Assembly (NCBI GenBank): GCA_041481895.1
Contig: JBGPCQ010000074.1
Coordinates: 1-13,912, forward strand
DNA length: 13,912 bases
DNA from: JAMPXD01 sp041481895
GTDB taxonomy: Bacteria; Desulfobacterota; Desulfuromonadia; Geobacterales; Geobacteraceae
Reading direction: 5' to 3'
The position numbers and the translations under genes were made by a program. The notes beneath the pieces were generated by a model that searched no databases, was not told the origin of the DNA, and was given only the letters and a program-made list of their open reading frames with translations. How positions within the stretch are numbered: position 1 is the stretch's first letter; every line of letters starts with the position of its first letter. Of the stretch, positions 1 through 6,968 are shown one piece after another.

Positions 1-92
1 CACCAGAGAAAATGCTACACCTTCTGTCGAATAGTCTCCAACACCAAAAACTTGATTTATAAAATAGTACCCAACATCAGTCTGTTGCGGCA

Positions 93-108
93 TGGCACGA
101 TGAATGCT
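93..108 (+). promoter_or_regulatory. Sigma-54 (RpoN)-type promoter
   Basis: TGGCAC (93-98) is followed by ATGCT (104-108). The GG at 94-95 and the GC at 106-107 are separated by exactly 10 nt, the spacing required of -24/-12 elements, and the match to TGGCACN5TTGCW has one mismatch (A for T at 104). Transcription would start near 119, leaving a leader of about 35 nt with the AGGAG site before the ATG at 154. Activator sites would lie upstream and are largely outside the window. Confidence 0.6.
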
Positions 109-153
109 TCTTGTTACATTAAGACCCACACCAACAAAAAGGAGACTCAAGCA

Positions 154-627
154 ATGAAAAAGATGACTGTTCTGATAGCAGCAGCTCTCGCCCTTTCAGC
201 CCCGCTGGCCGCCCTTGCCGTGGAGCATGATCACGGCTCCATGAAGATGGACCATGGTGCCGGCATGATGGAAAAAGGAAAGCCGGCCTACGAGAAAGTT
301 GTTGACGGGGTAAAGACGACCTTCAAGGTGATGAACATGAAGGAGCAGATGAAGGGGATGGAGATGCCGAAGGGGATGAAGGAAACCCATCATCTCATGA
401 TTGAGTTCAAGGACGCCAGGACCGGCAAGGCGCTGACCGAGGGTGAGGTAAGGGTCAAGGTTCAGGGGCCGGACAAAGCCGAGCAGACCAAAGACCTGAT
501 GGGGATGGAGGGGCACTTCGGCGCTGATTTCGACCTTTCGAAGAAGGGGGAATACGGTGTGATGACCAAATTCAAGCTGAAGGACGGGAAGGTACGAAGC
601 ATCATGTTCCCGTACATCGTGAAATGA
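154..627 (+). CDS. Met/His-rich periplasmic protein, YtkA/FixH-like
   Basis: A 157-residue exported protein. The ATG at 154 is chosen because AGGAG (140-144) sits 9 nt upstream and the product then begins with a clean signal peptide (charged MKK, hydrophobic residues 5-20, cleavage near ALA-22); an in-frame upstream ATG at 52 has neither and lies before the predicted promoter. The mature N-terminus (residues 23-80) is very rich in Met and His (HDHGSMKMDHG, several MxxM spacings), as in periplasmic copper/silver-binding proteins. Residues about 78-157 resemble the beta-sandwich YtkA/FixH-like domain. Metal binding is inferred from composition; no enzymatic motif is visible. A sigma-54-type promoter lies directly upstream. 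It could be a copper chaperone, a cytochrome-oxidase assembly helper or a metal-stress protein. Confidence 0.75.
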   Translation: MKKMTVLIAAALALSAPLAALAVEHDHGSMKMDHGAGMMEKGKPAYEKVVDGVKTTFKVMNMKEQMKGMEMPKGMKETHHLMIEFKDARTGKALTEGEVRVKVQGPDKAEQTKDLMGMEGHFGADFDLSKKGEYGVMTKFKLKDGKVRSIMFPYIVK

Positions 628-631
628 TGCG

Positions 632-770
632 GCTTCGCTAAAAGTCCATCTGCGGCGCTGCGCAGCGCCTCCCTTCACTGCTACGCAGCGCTGTTTATGC
701 CCGCAGGGTGCTACGCCTCGCTCGGGAGCCACTGCGCGCCTTGCATCCGGAGCTTCTTGCTGTGCCGTAA
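632..770. repeat. GC-rich palindromic intergenic repeat-like stretch
   Basis: The gap after the first gene (628-827) has no credible gene. It contains a perfect 16-nt palindrome at 654-669 (GGCGCTG/CAGCGCC arms) and several variants of GCTACGC and GCAGCGC (for example CTACGCAGCGCTG near 682). This resembles the REP-like intergenic repeats common in deltaproteobacterial genomes, but that comparison is from memory. It probably forms structure in the 3' untranslated region of the upstream mRNA. Confidence 0.4.
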
Positions 771-779
771 AACATTGAT

Positions 780-810
780 AAAAGGCGGCCCTGCATGGCC
801 GCCCTTTATT
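780..810 (+). terminator. Rho-independent terminator or attenuator hairpin
   Basis: GGCGGCC (784-790) pairs with GGCCGCC (797-803) around a 6-nt loop. It is preceded by AAAA and followed by C-TTT-ATT, so it could work in either direction. It lies about 150 nt past the first gene and only 17 nt before the next start codon (828). It therefore either ends the first transcript or acts as an attenuator on the lipoprotein gene. Confidence 0.55.
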
Positions 811-827
811 ATACCGGGGTGTGGGTA

Positions 828-1700
828 ATGTTCAGAAAATATGCTTTGACCTTCCTGTTGTTGGTCCCAATCGTTCTTTTTTCCCTTATCTCCTGCAAGA
901 AGCAGGAAGCACCCCCGCCGGCAAAACAGGCAAGGGTCTCCGCCACCAAGGCTTATGAGAAGTACTTCGGCCCCGCGCCCACGACCGACAAGGGGGCCTG
1001 CTATGCCTTTGTCATCTACTTCCCCTCTGCGAAGGAGCCGGGGAAGGTGGCCCCTTTCCCTTTTTTCACCTTCGACGAAGGAAGCATGAAGAAGGTGGCG
1101 GTAGAGCGGCTGCTCGGGGGGATGGAGGTGCCGGCGTACCGGGATGAAATCCTCCAGCCGTTCGCCCCCGGAGCCCGCGTCCTGGAACTTGCCCAAGCCG
1201 ATGGTTTGTGGAAAGTTGACTTGAGCAAGGATTTTCTGGTTCCCGGAAAGAGCCGGGACGGGATGCTGAATGCCCTGGTCATGACTCTTACCCAGTTTAA
1301 AGGGGTAAGGGGTATCCGTGTTCTTTCGGAAGGGAAGGATCTTGATTACGCCCGGGGGCCGCAGCTCCCGGCCGCCTCATCGGTGCTCGATCCTTCACCC
1401 CCCCGTCTGCTCAGCGTCACCGGGGTCAAGGATAAGGGGGCGAAGGATCTGGAAGTGGTGAGCGCCTATTTCGACCGGCCGGTGGAGATCCGGGAGATAA
1501 CCATCTCCGATAAGGGGGGAAAGGCCTTTGCCGGGGAGGTCTACCACTCGGTGTTCGACATGGCGGCGGTCCTGAAGCCGAAGGAGCCGACTCTCTTCAA
1601 AGCCGGGATGCCGGTAAAGGTACGCTGGCAGGTGGTCGACAAGGTCGGGCGTTCGGGATCGGGTGATGGGGAGTACCCGCTTGAAGTGAAAGAACACTGA
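828..1700 (+). CDS. GerMN-domain lipoprotein
   Basis: A 290-residue predicted lipoprotein. From the ATG at 828 the product has a short basic start, a hydrophobic stretch (5-20) and a lipobox-like LISC with acylatable Cys23, then a Pro/Ala-rich linker. The longer frame from 795 would start inside the hairpin and hide the signal, so 828 is preferred although its ribosome site (GGGT) is weak. Residues about 60-175 match a GerMN (germane) domain: YFPS near 64, the RLLGG block near 94-98, VDLSKDF near 130-136 and an LTQF-containing helix near 154-157. The last ~100 residues form a beta-rich tail of unknown function. GerMN domains occur in sporulation proteins and in lipoproteins of non-sporulating bacteria, where they probably mediate cell-wall or protein contacts. 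It starts a short run with the cytochrome 26 nt downstream. Confidence 0.75.
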   Translation: MFRKYALTFLLLVPIVLFSLISCKKQEAPPPAKQARVSATKAYEKYFGPAPTTDKGACYAFVIYFPSAKEPGKVAPFPFFTFDEGSMKKVAVERLLGGMEVPAYRDEILQPFAPGARVLELAQADGLWKVDLSKDFLVPGKSRDGMLNALVMTLTQFKGVRGIRVLSEGKDLDYARGPQLPAASSVLDPSPPRLLSVTGVKDKGAKDLEVVSAYFDRPVEIREITISDKGGKAFAGEVYHSVFDMAAVLKPKEPTLFKAGMPVKVRWQVVDKVGRSGSGDGEYPLEVKEH

Positions 1701-1726
1701 AACCTGTTGCAATTCATGGAGAACAT

Positions 1727-2152
1727 ATGAAAATTCTTGCTGCAATGACTGCCACTGCTTGTCTCCTGCTCACGGGGGTGGTTTTCGCCCACGAAGGGGA
1801 AAATCACCAGGAGATGCACAAGGGGAGCGGGCAGATGGCGAAGCTGCACAAGATGATGCCCGTCTATGCCCGGTCCCAGGCAAAAATCAATGAAGCCCTG
1901 GAAAAGAGAGACGCAGCAACCGTTGCGAAGGAAACCGGGAAAATACTGGCGACGATACCCGACCTGAAAAAGGCAACGCCGCACAAAAACGTCCGGGAGT
2001 TGAAAGCCATGAGAAAGATAGCTTCGGCGTTTGAGGGAAATGTCAGGGAAACAGCGGAACTGGCGAAAAAGAAAGATTTCACCGGGGCCAGAGTCGCCTT
2101 TGAAAATGCCCAGAAGCGCTGCAACGAGTGCCATGTGAAGTTCCGGGACTGA
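1727..2152 (+). CDS. Cytochrome c'-like monohaem protein
   Basis: A 141-residue exported protein with a signal peptide (cleavage near VFA-21) and a His/Met/Glu-rich mature N-terminus. The rest is helical and highly charged, and a single haem-binding motif CNECH (Cys132, Cys135, His136) lies at the extreme C-terminus followed by VKFR. A helical bundle with one C-terminal CxxCH is the layout of cytochrome c' and cytochrome b562/c556 proteins, which work in periplasmic electron transfer or NO binding. The start is supported by GGAG six bases upstream. It lies 26 nt after the lipoprotein gene and 38 nt before the next small gene, consistent with co-transcription. The identity of the sixth haem ligand cannot be judged from sequence alone. 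Confidence 0.8.
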   Translation: MKILAAMTATACLLLTGVVFAHEGENHQEMHKGSGQMAKLHKMMPVYARSQAKINEALEKRDAATVAKETGKILATIPDLKKATPHKNVRELKAMRKIASAFEGNVRETAELAKKKDFTGARVAFENAQKRCNECHVKFRD

Positions 2153-2190
2153 CAACCCACTGCAGACATAAAAATCGGGAGGTAGCGATC

Positions 2191-2340
2191 ATGGCTGAGA
2201 GCGGACGATTATCTGACAAAATACTCAGTTGCCTCGAACGGCATCAGCGCATGCTTGCCGAGCGGCAAAAGCTCACCGATAGTACAATGAAGGAACTGGT
2301 GAAACAAGGACCTCTTCTACAACGAATTTCTCACCTTTAA
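2191..2340 (+). CDS. Small hypothetical protein (49 aa)
   Basis: A short charged, probably helical protein that I do not recognise. The ATG at 2191 has a strong GGGAGG site (2178-2183) about seven bases upstream, so translation is credible; the same frame is open further upstream but overlaps the end of the cytochrome gene. Content: one Cys (residue 14), many Arg, Lys, Glu and Gln, and no signal peptide or membrane segment, suggesting a cytoplasmic helix or coiled coil. It is the last gene of the plus-strand run and converges on the LysR gene, with only 29 nt between stop codons and no obvious terminator. Confidence 0.6.
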   Translation: MAESGRLSDKILSCLERHQRMLAERQKLTDSTMKELVKQGPLLQRISHL

Positions 2341-2369
2341 ATGAACGGCGACCGTGTAAGATTCGAAAT

Positions 2370-3263
2370 TCAGTCGAACGTTTCGCGCATAATTCGGGCG
2401 AAGGCTGTCGCGGCTGGGGAAAGTTCACGGCCGGTGCGGGTCACCAGGAAAAATTGACGCGTTATTTCCAGGCCGGAGACGTGCACTTCCACCAGTTCAC
2501 CCTGTTCCAACTCCCGGCAGACTGATACCGCCGGGATGAAGGATACCCCGATGCCGGCGACGACTGCGCTCTTGATGGCTTCGTTGCTTCCCAGCCTGAC
2601 CTTGACCTGCAAATCTTCCAGATCTATCCCGGCGGCGTTCAATGCTTCGCTTACCGTCTTGCCGGTTCCCGACCCCGATTCCCTGAAGATAAAAACCTGG
2701 TTATGCAATTCGCCGGGCAGCACAAACGGGTGTTCGAACCATGGGTGCCCAATCCCTGCCACCAGGATGATCCGGTCGGTTCCCACCGGGGTGAAGTCAC
2801 AGCCATTTGCCTCAAAGCGGCTGCCTACAACCCCCAGTTCGATTTCCTCCCGGATGAGCCTCTCCGTAATCTCCTTGCTGTCCCCCTGGTGCACGGTGAG
2901 GTGAAGCCCGGGATGATGCCGGAGGAGAACCGGCAGGAGCCGGGGCAACAGGTAAATGCCGGGAATGCTGCTTGCACCGACAGTCAGGGAGACATCCTCG
3001 ATCCCCCTGAAGCGGGCGAGGGCACTCCGGGTTTCCCGGATTTCGTTCACGATCCGTCGCGCATGCATGAAAAGCAGTTTTCCGGCTTCGGTCAACTGTG
3101 CTCCGCGGGGGGTCCGGTCGAGGAGGCGTATTTCCAGTTCCGCTTCCAGGGCGGAGATGTGCTGGCTCACCGTGGACTGGGTGAGATAGCTCGCCTCGGC
3201 TCCCCGTGAGAAACTGCCGCTCTCCGCCACTGCCAGAAAAACCTCGAGTTGTTTCAGGTTCAT
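2370..3263 (-). CDS. LysR-family transcriptional regulator
   Basis: A 297-residue LysR-type regulator. The start at 3263 (MNLKQLEVF) is the usual LysR beginning and has AGGAAGG just upstream; the longer frame from 3317 adds 18 residues untypical of the family. The N-terminal winged helix-turn-helix spans residues about 1-60 (FSRGAEASYLTQSTVSQHI, then a recognition region ending in LLDRTPRG). The co-inducer domain follows from about residue 90 (VGASSIPGIYLLP, GVVGSR, GSNEAIKSAVVAGIGVSFIP), most like the CysB/CysL/CbbR subgroup. The effector is unknown. It is divergent from the secreted transglutaminase-like gene across a 121-bp region containing an inverted repeat, so autoregulation plus control of that gene is the natural hypothesis. 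Confidence 0.9.
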   Translation of the reverse strand: MNLKQLEVFLAVAESGSFSRGAEASYLTQSTVSQHISALEAELEIRLLDRTPRGAQLTEAGKLLFMHARRIVNEIRETRSALARFRGIEDVSLTVGASSIPGIYLLPRLLPVLLRHHPGLHLTVHQGDSKEITERLIREEIELGVVGSRFEANGCDFTPVGTDRIILVAGIGHPWFEHPFVLPGELHNQVFIFRESGSGTGKTVSEALNAAGIDLEDLQVKVRLGSNEAIKSAVVAGIGVSFIPAVSVCRELEQGELVEVHVSGLEITRQFFLVTRTGRELSPAATAFARIMRETFD

Positions 3264-3316
3264 GACCTTCCTATCGTAATTATAAATATATCCAATCGGT
3301 TTTATGGAAATTATCA

Positions 3317-3338
3317 ATTTGACCGGACTCTGTCAAAT
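3317..3338. promoter_or_regulatory. Inverted repeat in divergent promoter region
   Basis: ATTTGAC (3317-3323) and GTCAAAT (3332-3338) form perfect 7-bp arms separated by 8 nt, midway between the divergent LysR and transglutaminase genes. Each arm also reads as a -35-like TTGAC in outward orientation; on the minus strand it is a perfect TTGACA (3336-3331) followed by an AT-rich -10 region (GATAAT-like, short spacing). It is a good candidate operator or overlapping promoter. No perfect LysR T-N11-A box was assigned. Confidence 0.45.
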
Positions 3339-3384
3339 GGTTTACTTAGGGTACTGACGAATATACTCAGGATAAGGAGATGTG

Positions 3385-4395
3385 ATGAAGAACGCTCTGT
3401 TGCTTCTGGTAATGGGAATAGTTGTCGGCGTGGCGCCGGTATGGGGACAGAACAGATCCGGTGTTGTCACCGTTGTCGTGGATCTGTCGGCGCAGGAGAA
3501 GGGAAAGGACGCGCGTCTCTGGCTTCCCTACCCGGTCTCCGATGCGGATCAGTCAATCACCGCCGTCAAAGTGAGCGGCGACTTTTCCGAGTCCGCCGTC
3601 TACACCAACCGAGCGAACGGCACCCCCCTGCTTTATGCCGAGTGGCCGAAGAATGCCGTGAGCCGGAAGCTCACCCTCGTCTTTAACGTAGACCGGCAGG
3701 AGGTGACATACCGCGATCTTCCGACAAGAGAGACCTCATGGGATCCTGCCGACTACCGGAAATTCCTTGAGCCGACGAGCCTTGGGCCGATCGACGGCGA
3801 AGTGAGGAAACTGGCGGAGAAAATCGTCGGGGGGAAGAAAGGCAATCTCGAAAAGGCGAAGGCGATCTATGACTGGACCTGCGAGAACATGTATCGGGAC
3901 CCGGACACTAAGGGATGCGGCACGGGGGACGTCTGTGCTCTCCTGCGCAAGCCGGGAGGAAAATGCACCGACATATCTTCGGTGTACGTCGCCCTCTGCC
4001 GGGCAGCAGGCGTGCCGGCCCGGGAGATCTTCGGCATCCGCCTCGGCAAGAAGCCGACTGAGGATGTTACAACCTGGCAGCACTGCTGGGCCGAGTTCTT
4101 TCTGCCCGGCACCGGCTGGGTGCCCGCTGACCCGGCAGATGTGCGCAAGGCGATGCTCGTGGAGAAGCTGAAGCCCGAAGACGTCCGGACGAAAGAATTG
4201 CGCAGCTACTTCTGGGGCGGCATCGATCCCTACCGGGTGAAGCTTGCCGTGGGTCGCGACCTGATCCTTAACCCGCCTCAGGCCGGGCCGCCTCTCAATA
4301 CCTTTGGCTATCCGTATGCCGAGATCGGAGGAAAACCACTCGACTTCTATGACCCGAAGGCATTCAACTATACGATCACCTATCGGGAGAACTGA
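3385..4395 (+). CDS. Secreted transglutaminase-like (papain-fold) protein
   Basis: A 336-residue exported protein. The ATG at 3385 lies 5 nt after AAGGAG (3374-3379); a GTG immediately before it is too close to that site. The signal peptide is residues 1-21, cleaved near VWG. Residues 28-110 form a beta-rich N-terminal domain. The transglutaminase-like core runs from about 135 to 255: a helical KAKAIYDW block, then Cys194 in GGKCTDIS, His233 in QHCWAEFF and Asp249 in GWVPADP, the full Cys-His-Asp triad. Such proteins usually act as periplasmic peptidases or cross-link modifiers. The substrate is unknown. Extra Cys at 166, 178, 184 and 205 could form disulfides. It is divergent from the LysR gene and followed by a terminator. 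Confidence 0.85.
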   Translation: MKNALLLLVMGIVVGVAPVWGQNRSGVVTVVVDLSAQEKGKDARLWLPYPVSDADQSITAVKVSGDFSESAVYTNRANGTPLLYAEWPKNAVSRKLTLVFNVDRQEVTYRDLPTRETSWDPADYRKFLEPTSLGPIDGEVRKLAEKIVGGKKGNLEKAKAIYDWTCENMYRDPDTKGCGTGDVCALLRKPGGKCTDISSVYVALCRAAGVPAREIFGIRLGKKPTEDVTTWQHCWAEFFLPGTGWVPADPADVRKAMLVEKLKPEDVRTKELRSYFWGGIDPYRVKLAVGRDLILNPPQAGPPLNTFGYPYAEIGGKPLDFYDPKAFNYTITYREN

Positions 4396-4454
4396 ACGGA
4401 AGCTCGCGGGGTGTCGGGATGATTCCCCCGGGAATGCCGAGTGCAGGTCAAGGG

Positions 4455-4496
4455 AGCCGCCTGGTCAGTCTTAAAGATGATTGGGCGGCTTTTATT
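4455..4496 (+). terminator. Rho-independent terminator
   Basis: AGCCGCC (4455-4461) pairs with GGCGGCT (4484-4490), followed by TTTATTGTG. The 22-nt loop is rather long. It is placed about 60 nt after the transglutaminase stop codon. Confidence 0.55.
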
Positions 4497-4616
4497 GTGC
4501 CTATGGGCCGGGCCATCTGAATGCGCGGTCCGCTCCCGGAGTGTTGGCAGCCGGGGGGACTTGCCTATCCTGTTTCTTCTTCCTGATGCAGTTAATACAC
4601 CTGAGTAACGGGTCAT

Positions 4617-4654
4617 GTGGAAAATTCCACAGCAGTTGGATACTATTCTGCTGT
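4617..4654 (+). promoter_or_regulatory. Palindrome-rich candidate promoter/operator
   Basis: The 360-bp gap 4396-4755 holds, besides the terminator, a cluster of inverted repeats. GTGGAA/TTCCAC (4617-4622 and 4625-4630) is directly followed by ACAGCAG/CTGCTGT (4629-4635 and 4648-4654). TGGAAA (4618-4623) and TACTAT (4641-4646) are 17 nt apart and could be -35 and -10 elements, placing the first palindrome over the -35. This would drive the CCC-protein/DUF2318 group about 100 nt downstream. Suggestive only. Confidence 0.3.
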
Positions 4655-4755
4655 TTCAGGTAGAACCGGCACGCCGGGTTCGCCGCTGAACACCTTTCAT
4701 CAGGCAATCCGCGTGATTATTTGCAATTGGTACGAACCTTGTAACAGGTAACTGT

Positions 4756-4926
4756 ATGAACAAACGGAAACTAATAAACCTGCTGCTGGTCATGGCCGCC
4801 GTTCTGATGCTGACGGTCTTTGCGTTTTCCGTCCGCCTCACTGCTTCTCCGGATACGGATAGAGCTGCCCGGAAAGCAGGGGGGTGCTGCTGCTCGTTCA
4901 CCGATAAAGACAACAAAAAACCGTAA
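4756..4926 (+). CDS. Small membrane-anchored CCC-motif protein (56 aa)
   Basis: A 56-residue open frame starting MNKRKLINLLL and ending just before the DUF2318 gene. A basic N-terminus is followed by one hydrophobic segment (residues about 7-25), which could be a membrane anchor or uncleaved signal. Then comes a polar tail with the striking run GGCCCS (three consecutive Cys, residues 44-46) and a lysine-rich end. The ribosome site is modest (AGGT 6 nt upstream). The stop codon overlaps the start of the AAGGAG site of the next gene (ATG 10 nt after the stop), which strongly suggests co-transcription. I know no family for it. A vicinal tri-cysteine beside a protein with three CxxC pairs suggests a metal-binding or thiol-redox role, which is inference. 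Confidence 0.6.
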   Translation: MNKRKLINLLLVMAAVLMLTVFAFSVRLTASPDTDRAARKAGGCCCSFTDKDNKKP

Positions 4927-4936
4927 AGGAGTTATG

Positions 4937-5401
4937 ATGTCGAATTCAGGAAAAATGATTAAAATCGCAATTCTGGTTGCCGTTGCTGTCGCCCTGTCGG
5001 CCGGGGCGGCCTTCGCCATTCTCGGCATGTGGAAGTACGAGAAAGTCAAGGCCGCAAACGGCGTGGTCAGCATTCCTCTGGCCAAAGTCGGCGACGGCAA
5101 GGCGCACTTTTACAAATACGAGTCAGACGGCAAGGCAATTGTATTCTTCCTGGTCAAAGCTGCTGACGGGTCAATAAAAAGCGCTTTCGACGCCTGCGAT
5201 GTCTGCTTCCTTGAGAAAAAGGGGTATGAGCAGCAGGGGGATTCCGTGGTGTGCAAGAACTGCAACAAGAAGTTCGCCATCAGCCGCATCGGCCCCCATG
5301 AGAGCGGGGGGTGCAACCCCTGCTCTCTTCCCCACAAGGAAGCAGGCGGCAGCGTGATTATCAGCGTCGAAGACCTCAAGGCCGGGGCGAAGTTTTTTTA
5401 A
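4937..5401 (+). CDS. DUF2318 / FtrD-like Fe-S membrane protein
   Basis: A 154-residue protein with an N-terminal membrane anchor (about 8-29) and a periplasm-facing domain. Of two adjacent ATGs (4934, 4937), the second has the better 5-nt spacing from AAGGAG (4926-4931). The domain shows the DUF2318 signature: Cys87-x2-Cys90, Cys106-x2-Cys109 and GGCNPCS with Cys126 and Cys129, giving three CxxC pairs, with VSIPLAKVGDGKAHFYKY preceding. DUF2318 is the soluble part of FtrD, a predicted iron-sulfur component of FtrABCD-type ferrous iron uptake; here it stands alone without the multi-spanning FtrD portion. The neighbouring FtsX-type permease and LolD-type ATPase suggest a metal- or redox-linked transport group. 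The metal carried is not shown by sequence. Confidence 0.85.
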   Translation: MSNSGKMIKIAILVAVAVALSAGAAFAILGMWKYEKVKAANGVVSIPLAKVGDGKAHFYKYESDGKAIVFFLVKAADGSIKSAFDACDVCFLEKKGYEQQGDSVVCKNCNKKFAISRIGPHESGGCNPCSLPHKEAGGSVIISVEDLKAGAKFF

Positions 5402-5479
5402 GCAAGCATTAATCTTCAGTTACGGCATTCTACGTCTTGAATCAAGACCTTTAACCGCCCGCTCCCTCCGGTCGCTCAA

Positions 5480-5594
5480 GGACGCAAAGGACGCAAAGGA
5501 CGCAAAAGAACCGCAAGAACCTTTCAGGGGTTAAACCCTTTTCATTTCTGGTTTTCTTCGCGTGCATTGCGTACTTCGCGGTTACAAAGGTTCT
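5480..5594. repeat. GGACGCAAA tandem repeat within an imperfect inverted repeat
   Basis: Three perfect 9-bp GGACGCAAA units lie at 5480-5488, 5489-5497 and 5498-5506. Downstream, 5550-5583 reads roughly as their diverged reverse complement (GCGTGCATTGCGTACTTCGCG). Short arms AGAACCTTT (5516-5524) and AAAGGTTCT (5586-5594) enclose part of the region. It looks like a dispersed palindromic intergenic repeat occupying most of the 260-bp gap between the DUF2318 and permease genes (5402-5661). The rest of the gap shows nothing recognisable. Confidence 0.6.
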
Positions 5595-5661
5595 CGGGGC
5601 TGGCTGAAGATCAGCACTAATCGGCAAACTTAAAATCTAAAGCTTAAAACCGGATCGATTT

Positions 5662-6822
5662 ATGAACCTTTACAATATTTCCATCAATAATCTGCGGCGC
5701 CGCAAGGCAAAGATGGCTTTTCTCACCATCGGCCTTGCGGTCGGCATTGCCACTATTGTCACCCTGGTGACGCTCACCCTTTCCATGTCCGGGGATATCG
5801 GCCGCAAGATGGACGAGTTCGGGGCGAACATCCTGATTACGCCGCAGAACAACGGCCTCTCCATGAATTACGGCGGCATCAGCCTCGGCGGCGTTACTTT
5901 CGATCAGCGGGAAATCAGGGAGGCCGACCTTCCCCGGATATCCACCATCACCAACAGCAGGAATATATCCGCGGTCTCTCCCAAGGTGCTCGGCGGGGTG
6001 CGGGTGGCGGGGAGGGATGCGCTCCTGGTCGGGGTGCGGTTCGATAGTGAACTCAAGATGAAGCAGTGGTGGAAGATCTTCGGTGAGGCGCCCAAAAGCG
6101 ACGCCGAACTTCTGCTCGGGAGCGATGCCGCCAGCCAGTTCAACGTCATGCCGGGTGATCACCTCGACGTAAAAGGGGAAAAGTTCCGGGTGGCCGGGGT
6201 TCTCGCCCAGACCGGCTCACAGGATGATTCCCTGATCTTCGCCCGGCTCGGCAAGGCGCAGACGCTCCTCGGCAAGGAAGGGAAGATCACCCTGGTCGAG
6301 GTGGCGGCGCTCTGCAGCGGCTGTCCGATCGGCGACATGGTTCTCCAGATTGCCGAAAAACTCCCCGACGCCAGGGTCACCGCCATCCAGCAGGTGGTGG
6401 AAGGAAGGCTGAAGGCCCTCGCACAGTTCCGCCGCTTCTCGTATGCCCTCGGAGGGGTGGTGGTGTTCATCGGTTCCCTGATCGTTCTGGTCACTATGAT
6501 GGGGAGCGTCACCGAACGGACCACTGAAATCGGCGTGTTCCGGGCAATCGGCTTCAGGCAGAGCCACATCATGCGGATTATCCTCGTGGAGGCGGCGCTC
6601 GTGAGTCTTCTGGCCGGAATTGCCGGGTATGCCGTGGGGATGGCGGGGGCGAAACTGGCCCTGCCGTTCATGGCGGAAAGCAGGCAGGCACTCCTGGTAT
6701 GGGATGGTTCCGTGGCTGCCGGTTCGATATCACTTGCCGTGGTGGTAGGGCTCCTGGCAAGTCTCTACCCGGCGGTGAAGGCGAGCAGGATGGACCCGAC
6801 AGAAGCCCTCCGTGCTTTATAG
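5662..6822 (+). CDS. FtsX/MacB-type ABC transporter permease
   Basis: A 386-residue inner-membrane permease with the four-helix MacB/LolC layout: a helix at about 18-42, a large periplasmic domain (about 45-255), then helices at about 262-282, 305-330 and 352-372, ending in the family-typical YPAVKASRMDPTEALRAL. The cytoplasmic ERTTEIGVFRAIGFRQ block (285-300) is the FtsX coupling motif to the ATPase. The periplasmic domain carries Cys218-Ser-Gly-Cys221, uncommon in MacB proteins and possibly metal-binding or redox active. The ATG is preceded by no good Shine-Dalgarno. Its ATPase partner is encoded 255 nt downstream across a palindromic repeat. Such mechanotransmission transporters move lipoproteins, peptides or siderophores or drive periplasmic work; the substrate here is unknown. 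The adjacent DUF2318 protein hints at a metal or redox role. Confidence 0.88.
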   Translation: MNLYNISINNLRRRKAKMAFLTIGLAVGIATIVTLVTLTLSMSGDIGRKMDEFGANILITPQNNGLSMNYGGISLGGVTFDQREIREADLPRISTITNSRNISAVSPKVLGGVRVAGRDALLVGVRFDSELKMKQWWKIFGEAPKSDAELLLGSDAASQFNVMPGDHLDVKGEKFRVAGVLAQTGSQDDSLIFARLGKAQTLLGKEGKITLVEVAALCSGCPIGDMVLQIAEKLPDARVTAIQQVVEGRLKALAQFRRFSYALGGVVVFIGSLIVLVTMMGSVTERTTEIGVFRAIGFRQSHIMRIILVEAALVSLLAGIAGYAVGMAGAKLALPFMAESRQALLVWDGSVAAGSISLAVVVGLLASLYPAVKASRMDPTEALRAL

Positions 6823-6872
6823 AAACGCGGCTTTTGCGCAATATCTGCGTAAGTCTTCGGGATTCCTTGTGC

Positions 6873-6891
6873 GGCGTGGCGAGGCCACGCC
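6873..6891. repeat. GC-rich hairpin
   Basis: GGCGTGGC (6873-6880) and GCCACGCC (6884-6891) form an 8-bp stem with a GAG loop, about 50 nt after the permease stop. No T-run follows, so it is more likely a repeat or mRNA stabiliser than an intrinsic terminator. Confidence 0.5.
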
Positions 6892-6968
6892 TCCGCGTCA
6901 TCCCTCGACAGCCTTGATCTTGCACAAAATCCACGTTTCTTAGGTTTAACCTGATCCATGACGGATTT

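Noticed and set aside
196..732. 178-codon minus-strand open frame
   Set aside because: It is antisense to the Met/His-rich gene, which has a signal peptide and ribosome site; a compositional shadow of GC-rich coding DNA.
711..1196. 161-codon minus-strand open frame
   Set aside because: It overlaps the intergenic palindromes and the lipoprotein gene; no ribosome site or family resemblance.
1541..2155. 204-codon minus-strand open frame
   Set aside because: It is a mirror of the lipoprotein and cytochrome genes, both of which have clear family features.
2703..3209. 168-codon plus-strand open frame inside the LysR region
   Set aside because: The LysR protein on the other strand explains this DNA; the alternative product has no features.
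4727..4743. Sigma-54-like TTGGTACG-N4-TTGTA
   Set aside because: The -12 element reads GT instead of GC, and transcription would start about two bases before the ATG at 4756, leaving no ribosome site.
5480..5506. Possible CRISPR array (GGACGCAAA repeats)
   Set aside because: Nine-base units repeated back to back without spacers; no cas genes in the window.
6217..6671. Long minus-strand frames opposite the ABC permease
   Set aside because: Shadows of a confidently identified MacB/FtsX-type gene.
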